A stretch of 64,000 bases of DNA. It comes from Branchiostoma floridae. Taxonomy: Eukaryota > Chordata > Leptocardii > Amphioxiformes > Branchiostomatidae. The translations under genes and the position numbers were made by a program. Shown one piece after another: positions 1-12,700 of this stretch. The stretch lies in NCBI RefSeq assembly GCF_000003815.2, contig NC_049982.1, positions 10,852,175-10,916,174 on the forward strand, given 5' to 3'. Numbering within the stretch: position 1 is the first letter of the stretch; the number at the start of each line of letters is the position of its first letter. The notes under the pieces are model-generated. The model had not been told where the DNA came from. It saw only the letters and a program-made list of their open reading frames with translations, and made no database searches.

Positions 1-219
1 ATCCTCAGCCCCCCTGATGACTGGGGTCCTTACCTCAACAAGCACAGGAGGGGTGCTACCGTGGATACACAACCGACACTCCAACCCGTACAACAACAGG
101 GGCAGCCACGGCCACAGGGGCAGCCACGGCCACAGGGGCAGCCACGGCCACAGGGGCTGAGCCACGGCCACAGGGGCAGCCACGGCCACAGGGGCAGCCA
201 CGGCCACAGGGGCCGATAG
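1..219 (+). CDS. possible 3' end of an upstream gene (partial)
   Basis: Frame 1 is open from the first base of the window to a TAG at 217-219. The first 30 or so codons read like ordinary protein (it begins ILSPPDDWGPYLNKHRRG) and then run into an 18-bp minisatellite, translated first as GQPRPQ repeats and then, after a unit two bases longer than the others, as SHGHRG repeats. I do not recognise the protein. The left boundary lies outside the window, so it is unknown whether this is a terminal exon or chance open sequence. No downstream exon is needed because the frame terminates. The antisense frame is also open, as expected for a GC-rich repeat, so openness alone is weak support. Confidence 0.3.
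   Translation: MLSPPDDWGPYLNKHRRGATVDTQPTLQPVQQQGQPRPQGQPRPQGQPRPQGLSHGHRGSHGHRGSHGHRGR
97..213. repeat. 18-bp minisatellite
   Basis: About six and a half head-to-tail copies of an 18-bp GC-rich unit (caggggcagccacggcca). One unit near 160 carries two extra bases (ggggctgagcc). Because 18 is divisible by three, the array preserves a reading frame except at that unit. Confidence 0.9.
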
Positions 220-3200
220 TGGACGACACCAGGGTGTAATGTCATCATGAATCACACAATTGTTATGGTCTAAGATAAAGTCGCAGTTGATGTGTCCGTT
301 TCGCAAGTTTCCTCGGACAAAGATAAAAACTCTGACTAGGATCTTAAAGGTATAAGTTCGTTTGACTCTATTTGTCTCTGCCTTGCAGAAGTGGCGATTA
401 TATATAGGCACATTATATTCATTTACCACTAGCTTGTGACTTTCAAGGGTAATTGTTTGGAGAATTTTTAGAATCTTATTATAGACAGTCTTTGATTAAA
501 AGCTTAGCTTATAGCCTAGAACTTGAAATACCTTTTTCTGTTCAAAAATATTAAGGTATGGTTTGTGAAAATATGGACAGGTGCTGTTAAAGGAGAAAGT
601 GTGCTATTACATATAAGTATTTTGGGGATTTGAATTCTAATTATTTGCGCTGTAGATTATCCCTAGCCAATAAGTTCAATGGATCTTCTATTGTGTATAG
701 GTATCATGCATTTAGCTTGAAGGTCTTTTAAACGTACATGTACATACAAATAGAAAAGTACAAAATATAAAGAATTGGTACATAACAACAGTTAAACGCT
801 GACTACAATACTTATTGATGTACAGAAGATGTCTTAACTCCATAAGCATCAATTATATCCTGATATCAAGGGAATATGCTACTTCAAACTTTTTCCCTAA
901 AGAATGTTATTAGATATTCTGGAAAGAAGCAAAGGCAAGTGACATTGTGCTGCATGGAACTACACAACGTGCCAAGCCTCTCTTCACAAAATAGTATTGC
1001 ATCCCTCACTTAATAATAAACCATAGCCCCGTTGCGATATAGGAACCACATATCCCGGCATTTGAAAACCAGTAACGATACTTTCCGGCTCCGACGGGTA
1101 TGGATAAGGTCTACATTTCCAAACCGTGGCCCAGTCGGGCAGCTTTGGGGAACAAAAAGTATGATATAAAAGACACCAACCTACACAAGACGTTAAGAGA
1201 ATAATCATGGGCATTTGAGTCTATTTTTACCTCTACATGTCTATTTTTCGTTTCCACAAACAGCCCGGCCGGGCCCCTGTTTGGACGGTGACGATAGCTT
1301 AGGCTTAGGTCACATTTCCAAACCGGGCCCCGGCCGGGATGTTTGCGGAAACGAAAAGTAAAAGTGTTTACCAAGGAATATACACAAATTGTGCCAATGA
1401 CTAATATTGTTTACGTTTTGTGTGTTTTCTTGCCTTTTATATCACATTTTTCAATTCCGAAAGCTACCCGGCCGGGCCCCGGGTTAGGAATTGTGACCCA
1501 GGCCTTATACAGGGACCTCTAAATGGTCGACACAGAGACCGAATCTCAACACGTAGAATAAATCAGGTAGTTGTGCGGTCTTTGTTCCGGTCATCCAGTA
1601 TGGTCTAGAATTTCAGTAGATCTGTCATCTTTCAAGCAGGGCCTGTTTTGTTTTTACACGGAGAGGAGTGTGTTTCGTGTACCGGCTTTGTACAGGGCAA
1701 GCATGTGGCGTAAAGCGCTGACGAGAGGCGCCGAAAAAAGAGCATTGCCAATGGTGTAAGGCGGAACGTGTTCGGGGTGGAACGGGGGATAGGGTTAAGT
1801 GGTAAGGCGAGGGGCACCTTGTAAGCTTTGTTGTTTACAAGTGTCCGCGTATCACCTACTAGAATATTATGATTGATATGACATTTTAGAGGCACAATAC
1901 ATCTTATTCTCCACAAGAAGAGAACAACCGTTCACCAAAGTACAAAGTCTATTTTGAAAGGCAGCGTAGCTTGCAACGATTGGCTCCCATGATTACAGTG
2001 GACATGTGGCGTAAGTGACAGAACGGAGTTGTTGCCCAAGGTAAGTCTTTACGTCCGACATCTACTAAGTTTGCCGAACGTTTTGAATTTGCAATTGGTA
2101 TGGTATATCAGAACATGTTGTCTTGAATAAAGCCATATTTAGTATACATGAGTTCTAGATTGTGTGTCCCATTTCTGAAAATAGTCATAAGTTAGGCTGT
2201 CTGCAGAGTGTTGTGTTAATTGAAATGCTTCTTTCTGTTCACATGTACCTTTACTATAACTAACTACGACTATAGAGAAATCTGTTTACGAGAGTATCTT
2301 ATTCATATATTGTTTACTTTTTAATTGCAGCTCACTTACTTGCTGGCAGGGTCATCAAAAAGTTATTTTTGTGCGTTACGTAAAATTTTCTAACTGCTCG
2401 TCAAGAGATACGACGTAGGTGAGCTCGCATTTACGCTGCATGCCTATCGGCTATACGTGTAGATAAGAATGGGTTCTTGTGTTTATAAAGGTGTTCATAA
2501 TTTATTGGTGTCTGGCATGTTTGCAAATTAAGGATCTTGTATTTTCGTTCGTAAAATGATTCTGGGAGAGGATATTTGTTCGTCAATACCTCTGGTACAT
2601 GTATGCACGAATGTACATGATATGTAACTGTGTATCTAAAATGTTTCTTCTTTATCTTCCCCATTTCTTCCTGTTGTCTTTCTCTCTTTTATCCTTTTCT
2701 TTCCTTTCCCCCTTCTCATACCACAACTAGTAACATATTGGAAACAGTTACCAGAACCTATAGTCATACCCTTCATCAACATCAACAGCATCAACAACTG
2801 ACAAAGGGAACATACCACGTTTTGCCTGAATCGCAAACTGTTTCTTGAAAGAAAATGTTTTCAGAACTTTGCACTAGATCACCGAAGACATTGAACATCT
2901 ACAACTTAACGCTCTGGAAGAAAGAATCATTGTACAATTTCATTCCGTACATAACAGTTACCATCATGCTAACCAGTTCAATAATACAACAAAGTCCCAG
3001 GAACAATCTGCTGCAAAATCGTAGAAAAAAACAACATTTCGGCCTGTTGACCATCATGACCTCATTGTAGGAGATTCGCATGGCCAGCAGTGTAAAAACT
3101 TCGGCGGCCTTGTCTCGCCATGCCCCTGAGTCAGCTCATACTCCTTCACAACTCTGCAAACACAGCGAGGACAACTCTAAACTGACCGCTCTTAAACAAT

Positions 3201-3783
3201 TTTGCTTGGGGCATACTTCTGTGCGTAGGTAAGGCCGAACAAAGATATAATAGTGTACCAAATGTGATAATGCAATGGCATCAGAATGGACAAAGAACGA
3301 GACTTACAAATACTCTATGGCTTTTAACTTAAAAAAATATTCTGTTGTTGTATTAAGTGCGGAGAGTTTTCACTGATATACCCTACAAGCACGAGGGAAA
3401 ATTCAGAAACGATATAGAGACAGCTGGAACACATCAACAATTGAGTACGCATGTTGCCATACCAGACGTGTAGAGTCTGCTCGCTGTTGTTTACTGTCAT
3501 ACCAGATAAACCGCGAAGCACCTAATGTTCGGCATACTTATACGGCAGGTGTACAAACATGTGTGATGCGCAACTGCACGTTAGAGATGATTTTCTCTAA
3601 GATGATTGACAGTTCAGACAAAGAACAATGAGAGGCATGCCATGTTGTTCCCCGCGTGTGACTGTCATCTGGACAAAGTTCACATTCCCGTGACAAGTGA
3701 CGGAGATAGACCTTATAATTCTCGACCGCCACAGAGAGTGTAGTACTAAGACTAGAAACGTTTGTTTTCGTATACAGGAAGAC
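220..3783. other. intergenic region with foldback repeats
   Basis: I see no convincing gene here. Reading frames are short and lack domain signal. The region holds a cluster of GC-rich inverted repeats at 1111-1490, listed separately. The upstream promoter of the Gla/EGF gene should lie in its right-hand part, but I see no clear TATA box that I would defend. Confidence 0.5.
1111..1490. repeat. nested GC-rich foldback repeat cluster
   Basis: Four related arms of about 45 bp are seen. 1244-1286 and 1316-1359 are inverted copies of each other (around the core cccggccggg) separated by about 30 bp. A diverged arm in the second orientation lies at 1111-1158 and one in the first orientation at 1446-1490. 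The arrangement suggests a foldback or MITE-type element inserted next to another copy of itself. Confidence 0.7.
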
Positions 3784-6700
3784 ATGAGGCTCTTGAAAAC
3801 CATCCAACATTTGCTATTCAACTTCTTATTTTTGCTGATAATCCACGCGGCTTTATGGTAAGTTTGAATAGCATCCTATGTTGATGACGATATTCATATC
3901 TATACACTAAGCCCTCCGAATATATGAATATATGAATACGGAACATTTTGAGCTCTGGAGTGAGAAGATGTTTTGAGAACTTAGACTGGTATCTCACTGA
4001 AGCTGCGGCACGCTGGCGACCTCCCTGCGGTCGAGCGATCGCGATTTGACTGAGCACTGTCTTAAACGAATGAAATTCCTTGATAAGAAACAAATCTTTT
4101 TACACTTTGTGTTTCGTCGTCTTTTTAGTAATACTTGTACGTATTGCATGATATTTCCATTACGAAGTCATATCAAGGGTTTGCATGATATTTCCATTAC
4201 GAAGTCATATCAAGGGTAACTTTGAATACACAAATCAAATCTAGAACACAGCGAGCCGCCGCCGTGCCGCAGTCCAGTTAGATTGTTACCCATATGGCCA
4301 CTTCCCTTATGGTACTCGTAACACCATATAATTACTGGTAGTTGAAATATCTATAAAAGATGTGTTGAGTATGTGAATACCTATCGTCAGTGCAATTTGG
4401 ATATCACACCCACAGGATGTTTGCTACATGCTAGTGCCGTCTTTAGCGCTAAAACTATTTTGTGAACAAATGATCTTAATGCGTGATTTTATTTATACCA
4501 ATACACGGATGTTCCTCCAAAAGTTCACCAGAAAGTTATCAGACTGATGTCAATGGCGTCCCGTCGCCCTTCTGGACCGAGAAAGAAGCGAACAATTTTC
4601 TTGAGAGGTCATCGAGAAAGAAAAGGACGTTGCACGAGGAATGTTATGGTGAAGGGTGTGTATATGAGGAAGTCCGCGAGGTCACTTGGAACACGGAAAG
4701 ATCGGTAAGTCGTCCCTCCTTCAAACAATCAAGTCTTTTTTGTCTTAATCCAAATGACGCTATTTGTTACGTACAAAAGGGACAAATGGCATTTATCATT
4801 TCCAGGATACTGTAAAATCTGTAGCCCTACATCTTTTTTATTTCACATCTGAAATCAGACACATAATTTCCGTAGCTAATTTTATAACTCCAGTAAAATA
4901 CGCGTGAGCGTGAGCTTTACTCAAGTCAAGACACTGACTTCCATGCTCCCTCTCATCAAATGGAGACAATTTCTGCCTCCCTTTAAAAGACATTGATGGA
5001 TGACTAGAGACAAATGATTAATTCTCGTCCCAGCAAGAGTACCTGTACACGATGGCGTGCGACGTCTGGGGATGTACGGCTGGTTACCTGTGCGTCAGGG
5101 TGGACGCAGGGACGGCCGGGAGCGGGCCACACTGGAGGGAGTGTAACGGTACGTTTTCAACCCTATTTACATGCAATACTGATAATCATGGTAAATGTAG
5201 TACATGTAGGTTTGACTCATTCGCAAATGCGTGCTACATACAATTGCATGGAAATTACTGTTTGTTTGCCCAGGTTGAGCTTTTTGCATCAACCAATCAA
5301 CTGTATAGTCTACACAAAGTGAGAAACGCTATAAGGTACAAAGCTTAGAATGGGGAAATACGTTTGATTATATTTTCAGGACTATTCATTGTTTTGTGTA
5401 CAGATATCAACGAGTGCCTGACAAACAATGGAGGTTGTCAACACACCTGCAGCAACAATGACGGTAGCTACACGTGCAGCTGTAACACCGGGTACAGTCT
5501 GTCTGGACAGTACTCCTGCACAGGTAAACACCTATCACCCATTTTACTTTCTTATTAGCATAATTCCAACGATCAGTCGAGTTCAATTCCATAGTGGAGA
5601 AAGACCCACTTGTCAAAGTGGTGATTCAACAACATAACGGTGTGATCATGTTCGCCACACATGTAGGTCGTTGAACGATTGTGATGTCTTAGAATTTTTT
5701 TGTGACAGCAGAAAACTGTCGACGTCTGGAACAGACTCAAACGGTGGTCGCAACAGAATCAACCTCCTATAAGGATCCTGTAACCAGACAGCTGAATTTG
5801 AAATGACTTACCCAACGTGTGTCCTCAGTTAGGGATCACACGACGATTGCACAACAAATGCGACCAGGCCCTTAATTTTAGTTTTCCCCTCCCGGTAAGT
5901 CGACAAGCTTCGGGTTTACTCAAAGCACCAGGAAGAAGGAGTAGGATCATGTGTTCTTGTATTTCCCTCATGCAGATATCAACGAGTGTACGTCTGGTTC
6001 TAACGGGGGATGTGACCACATGTGCTCCAACACTGTTGGTAGCTACCGCTGCAGCTGTAACACCGGCTACTACCTGTCCGGTCAGCACAGCTGTTTGGGT
6101 AAGCAAAGTTCAAGTTGTCTAAAAACTTGCTTGATAGCGCCCCTGAAGTACAATTCAAGAGACGCACCATATTTGTACGGTTTGTTTCCAAACCCGGTAC
6201 TTGGTGTTTTCAGAGATTGCTTCGGTACTCGCAGCATTACGATATACAGAACTACCTTTCGTCGAAGGAGAGCACGTACTGTAAAGTGAACGATACATAG
6301 CGTCGCATTTGAAAACATGAAATCAAGAGTCTAGAATCGGAGCGTCAACCATTATAATTTCTGTTTGACACGTCTAGCTTGTGACAGTATAGCTGACTGC
6401 GAAGTGCGGGAGTGTACGGGTCCAGGTGACTCCACGTGCACCAGGTGTCGGTACGACCGTGGCGAAGACACCATGGGCTATCTGCTGGCTGCCGACGGCA
6501 AGTCCTGTACACGTAAGTGTTCTGTTTTTAGCTTCTACCTCTCTCCACAGGAAAATGGTGGAGATTTCCAAATTAACAGACGGAGATGCCGGAGTAGTTA
6601 GTTGGCCGAGGAGTATAGTTTGCGAATTGCCACCTAGGTCAGCGACCTGTGAAGCCTGGTAGAGGTTGTTGGTATTCTGTTGGCTTATCAGGACATCAAA

Positions 6701-9700
6701 TGTGGCCCCTGGTATTAACTCCAAAGCAAGTTTGATTATATTCTATACAGCTATCGTTTGGGTGGGAATAAAAATCTTAATGTCTGTAAGCAGACCATTT
6801 GAATTACAGCGTTGTTTAAAAAAAGTAGGATAAAGCTTTGCCATTGTCACATTTTTGTTATTGTACATGATCGTAATATTTTCCATGTTGTTAAATCAGA
6901 GTTATGCTCCTGGCGACCGGACAGTCTGTTCTGTTACCCTGGCAACTGTGGCTCCAACAACCAACCGTCGTCCTGCACATGTGCACCAGACTTCAATGAG
7001 ACAAACTGTTTGTCAAGTACGTAAGTTAAAGAATGGGTGAAATGGATATGACACAATTTCTGATTATGCTCAACACTAATGTGCTTAAACTTTTACATAC
7101 ATATTTACGCCACGTAAGGACTGTTTTCTTACTACTGCAAAATTACAATGGTTGTTCTGTTAAGTGTCATATTTAGTAAAGGTAACAATTGACCCTGCGT
7201 TCCATGCGATCTTTCAACTATTTCTTCTCTGTTTATTTTTCATTCTATCTTTGTGAAGCAAATCGATCATGCTAGGTAACTCGATAAACCCAAATTTCCA
7301 CAGTCCAAGTCCCGCCGCAGATGACCTACTGTGCAGGGCGGCTGATAGGTGCAGAAGGCGATGTTACTGAGGCACCATGTACGGATTTCACAACAGCGCC
7401 CTCTACCGTCTGGACAAACCTCCAAGTGGAAGCAACCACGGGGCAGTTAGAGGTGCCGTTAGCATGATTTTGCTACTTAGGTCTATAAACATATGACTTC
7501 TTAATATATCATCTTACCTGAAGTTTGTATTCTGTTTATCTGTCACAGGATCACTTGGAAGCCAGCCTTATTCGGTTGTGGGGATACCATGCAATCTCTA
7601 TCCGATAGACTTATATATATATAGAGAGAGAGAGACGAAGACGATAGTCGCTTTTCTGGACTCAACCCTTCAAATCATCAAATTTGTATTTTTTTTTATC
7701 TCAGGTTAATTGGGAGACATCGTTTGAAGAGCCGTTGTCGTCTGATTGGCCAGGGCCTTACTACGTAGATGACAGAAAAATAGGGATGACGGGGGCATCC
7801 ACTGACTGGTGGTTGGAAAGAGGTACTTAACAAGATTGTTTAACTTTACAATGATTCGTACCATGATAATGTATACCGATCAGTATATTAGTTTGATGTG
7901 CAGTTGTACAGATATATTAAGTCATTGTGAACCTCATGCAATATTTATAAGTATAGATAACATTATATCTGTGTGACAATTCTTTACACTTCAGGTGCAG
8001 ATGACATTCTGAACGGCTCCCTGACATGTCAATCATATGACGATGGCAGCACAAATCACGTGGTCAGTCAGGACAGCCCCGCCCTATCAACTCACAACTG
8101 CACCAGAAGTCACGTGATTTATGATACACCTCAACACGGGGACAGGTCAGAAAACCTGCGTTGACTTCTGTAGTACAATATATATAACTCCCCTTTCCCT
8201 GATGGCATGGGTTGACGGAGATGCCACATATAGCACATATTACTTGATTCCTTCAACTTAGAACGCTTTGAACTTAAGGCTACTTAAAGATCCTTAAACA
8301 TCTAAAGCTAAAACATCAACATTACCACTGTTGAAATAAACCCTTATCTCATGAGTATTAAGTATCCATATTCTAGAATGTGTAATACAAACATGTTCAC
8401 TACGCCACGACAAACTAGATGATTTCAGAACCGCCACATCAATGTCGTGTTTACCTCCTTGTAATACAGGTTGTTCTTTACGGCCAAGTCGAGAAATGGC
8501 GGATACGTGAAGATCCGGAACTATGACGGTTCCTCAGGCTACACCGTGGACCCGTCCGTGTACTACTCGGGCCAGGAGGTCTCACGTACCGCCCACTTCA
8601 CCTTCGACTTCGTCCCTCCGTACCACTGCTCTGTGGAGGGGAACTGTACGGACAACATGCTCGACAGAGGGCCAGCTATTACCAGAAATGTAGGTGGTAT
8701 CTTTTAAACAGCCCTATAATTGGCAGGCTGCAAAAGCTAGGAATTAATGAATATGGATATGAATATGAAATTTGATTGATTTTCAATCGACAAATTAAGA
8801 AAGTACTCCGAAAAGGCATACCACAGCAACGGCCGATAATGATGAACTTTGCTTTGTAATCGAACGGGCCTGTCTAAGCCCAAAGACATTATATCCTTGC
8901 TAAGCCGTGATGCTTAAATTTTGTCTCAAAGATGGTTTTGCATTGGACAGAGAAAAATTTCGTTACCGACGTGCTATATAGTAGACATACGGCGATTCCA
9001 AAGAACCATGGATTATCTAACGATCGAATCTAAAAATACATGTACAGATATAATGTTTAAATCGGCAACACACTAGTACTCTTTCACATTAAATGTTAGC
9101 TTACTATTTTCTGTTTTGTTCCAGGGTACGATTCGACTCCGTTGGTCGGGTTGGCAGGACGACGACTCCGGCATCAGGTCGTACACGTACGAGGTCGTCA
9201 GGCTTCAGCCGTGTGGAGACGGGCTGGGGATGCCGGGTCAGGAGCGGGAGTGTCAGCAGGAGAGCGCGTCACGTCCGAACCAGACCGCTGGTCTGTGCGC
9301 ACTCGGTCTGAACGGTACACAGAATGGGACAAACAGTACGAACAACACGGTGGGTCAGAATGGGACGGGTGAAGGTAACATTACGTGGGGAAACTGTACT
9401 GTGGCAGAAGTCAATAACACAGAGCCAAAGCTAAACGGTACTGGCGAGGAGAATGCTACGACAAGTGCACCGCAGGTAAATAGGCGACGGATCATCAGAG
9501 AGGCAGGAGAAGCCGAAGCTAACGGAAACAATACCTCAAACATCACAGTGCAGGGAGATAACACCAACACTACATCAGGGTCTAATGGAACGGACACAAA
9601 CGGTAGTCGCAATTCGACGGGCACAGATTCGGCTATGGACGGCCGGAATGTCACAAATGGCGGGAACGTGACTGACGTAGAGGACGGCGTAGTGTATCCA

Positions 9701-12700
9701 CTAAATGGGAGTGTTGGGGCAGACAACGAGCAGGTGGACGTCACTATCACCGAACCAGGTATGTCATAAATGTCAGCTTCTCCGATGTATGTATAATATG
9801 AGCTTGGTAATGTTGCCACGCTTATTTGTGGATCAATCGGACAGAAGTTGACGGCAACTCTGTTGTACCGTATGTTAAAGTTGGCGGACTGTGGAAACAA
9901 CGAAAAGGGCATGCAGAGAACATCAATTGGCGAAAATATATAGAGAGTTGAAATTAAGTTACATAGCAATGTATCAAGTTGCAACTTGTGTACAAACGCG
10001 CTCAGCGGCACGTCGACGCACAACGTTCTGGTCCAAAGAAATATGTTTTAACATATTTCTAACATTAAGCAATGTGGGACACAAAAAGAATCGACATATT
10101 GTCTGTTTCACCATGATCAGGTGTGTACTCTGTGACACTCACTGTGGAGGACAGCACGGCTCCGGGTGAAGGGAACGTCATCACAGCGCGACGGTTTCTG
10201 CTATTCGACGACAACAGCACGGTGGAGACAGACACATCCGGGAACTTCCCTCTCCTCGTGACGTCAGCAGCAAACGACACAGGTTGGCTGTGGCAAACGA
10301 ACTTACAAGAGGATAACAACAATGACACGAAGGTGACTACATTTAAACTTGAAGTAAAAAAAAGAGAGATAGGGGTGTTGCTATTAACTCCGGGAAGAAT
10401 GGTCATCCCCTGGAGAAGGTTTTGTGGTTGGTCATGCCCGTGCGTTCGCAGCTATAACTTACAATCCCTTTGCTGCGTTCACATAGATTGGCATGTCACC
10501 TGTTAGGTAGGACTACCCTGTGATCTTGTAAAGATATTCTTCCGTTCACCTCCCATATTCTCCTACCCAATTGCTCCTGTTATGAATCACTGCCATCAGT
10601 TCCAGCTGACATGGTCCGGCCACTTCTTCAACAAGTTACATCGTGACAACAACTTCCTCGGTGCTATCGTGCCACACCCAAATAACATCTCAGCTGAGTA
10701 TGAGGAAACGTATGGTAAGCGGAAAAATAACATTTCTTATGATACTAATACATGTATGTTTATAATGATATATAAGCAAACCTTTTCACACATTTTAAGG
10801 ATACGTATAGCCGAATACAAACTGCATGATTAAACAAATGTGGCAACACCGGCATGCAAATGTAAGCCTATCGTGATCATGACAATCACCACCAACATCC
10901 AATAGGTCAACAACTGAAATTAATTAGTTTTGATGAAGTTCCAGTATGGCAAAATCGGCCCTGAAACCTTGCCAATATGCAGTAGCAGAATATGACCAAT
11001 ATTGATCCGTAGCTTTGCGTTGTTGCCAGGGCAACCTCCGACGACCAGGTCACGTGAGGCGATCCCGCACGTGCAGGGGATCGTGCTGTTCCAGACAACC
11101 TGGGGCGTGGATCATCAGGGAGGGAGGAGTCTGACGCTTACGCCCGGGAACTGGGAGAACGTCACAGACGTCATGGTAACTTCTGTTGTAAACGTATTAA
11201 TGCCATGTACAAAGGTATTTGTTTTTCCATTTCACAATGGCATCATGATTTATTCTGATATCTGAAATACGCTGAACTCAAAAGTATAACTATAAACAAA
11301 CTATTGTTATTTACACGTACTCCAGCTTCACAGTAAGGTGTAATCATCCAATATATTTTACAGGCAGAAGGACAAGATTTCGAGATTCCGCGTGAAGACG
11401 GCAACACAGTTCGGTTCTGGGTTCGCGCCATTGACGTCATGGGGGACGTCGCCGAAGACGACGTTACCATTCACGTCGACTCGTCCCCGCCCGTTTTCGA
11501 AAACGTCACATTTTCAGTGAACTGGACTGACAAGATCGACTTCCTCAAGTGAGAGGGATACTATGAAGAATATCAATGACGTATCCTTGTATTCCACATG
11601 CTTCTGATAAACCGCCACGTCAAGTTTTGGTCTAGCCATATTTTTACCTAGTTGTTTTTCATCATTCGTCATTAGAAGTGAACGTCGCATCTGAAAGATT
11701 GTGGTGGCTTCAATTCTATGATTCAGTGTACAATGATTTTCGGGTAAATGCATGCGCAGGCTAAAAACTAATGTTGCGTCTTCCTTTGAGCATTAGAGTC
11801 ACACACATGATACATCGTGGTACGACACGGCATAAACGCGCCGTCACGGAAAAGCCATTCAAGTAAAATGCGAGAATGATCCAAATGCTAACATGATCTA
11901 AATCATTCTTTTTGCGCCAGAGTTCACATTCAAGCACGTGATCTTCACAGTGGACTTTTCGATGTGCACTGGAAACTGCAGGACACGATCAGACCTCTTC
12001 TGATACACGGAGAAGGAAGGATGGTGTTTCAAACCGCAGAAGTAAGTCAACTATCATAACAACATATAAATCATTGAATGACATAGTTCCGACAAGCAGG
12101 TCTGGGATACACGGTGCCCTGACCTGACCATGTCTTGTACATGGTTACATGGTTTAACACTCAATAAAGAGGGCCCCAATGGCCAATAAAGGCAGCTAGG
12201 CACGCAATGAAGATACCAGTTGGATTCATTGTAAAATGGAAAGGAAGGGCGTAGATCTAATATTTCTAATTGTAACATTTTTTTAAAAGACGATAGACCG
12301 TCCAACTCGCATAGGGATGGGAAGTGTATCTAAAACCACACGTGACGTACGTTATGTACAAATGTATACAGAAAATATTGCGGTCTTTACTCATAGCATC
12401 TGCTTGGGTATCAATTTCTTTGTCGAAATCCCTCATAGGAGTGTGAAGCACCCCAGTGTTACTGCATCCCCAAGGATAGCGACTGTTTCTTCTGGGAGTA
12501 CACGATCGACATCGAGGTCAGGGAGATGAACCTGTCAGTCAACCTTCTCGCCGATGGAGGGTACAACGTCACGCTGACGGTGACTAACAACGCCATGCTG
12601 CGGACCACAGACACACGACAGGTAGGAAATCCGTGTTTGAAGATTCTTGGCAGAATACTAGCCCCCGTAGCAGGCTCTCTGGGGCCCTTTTCCGTCTTTA

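Noticed and set aside
97-213. CRISPR-like array
   Set aside because: Units abut without spacers and the genome is an animal's; it is a minisatellite.
30-248. Trp/Pro/Leu repeat protein on the minus strand
   Set aside because: Antisense reading of the 18-bp minisatellite; the plus-strand frame has more protein-like sequence before the repeat.
5407-5637. Alternative frames over the first EGF exon
   Set aside because: Only the DINEC frame fits EGF spacing and the phase 1-1 splice sites.
9355-10023. 222-codon minus-strand frame
   Set aside because: It is antisense to the Asn/Gly/Thr-rich exon of the Gla-EGF gene; the composition of that exon keeps the opposite strand open. No start context or domain.
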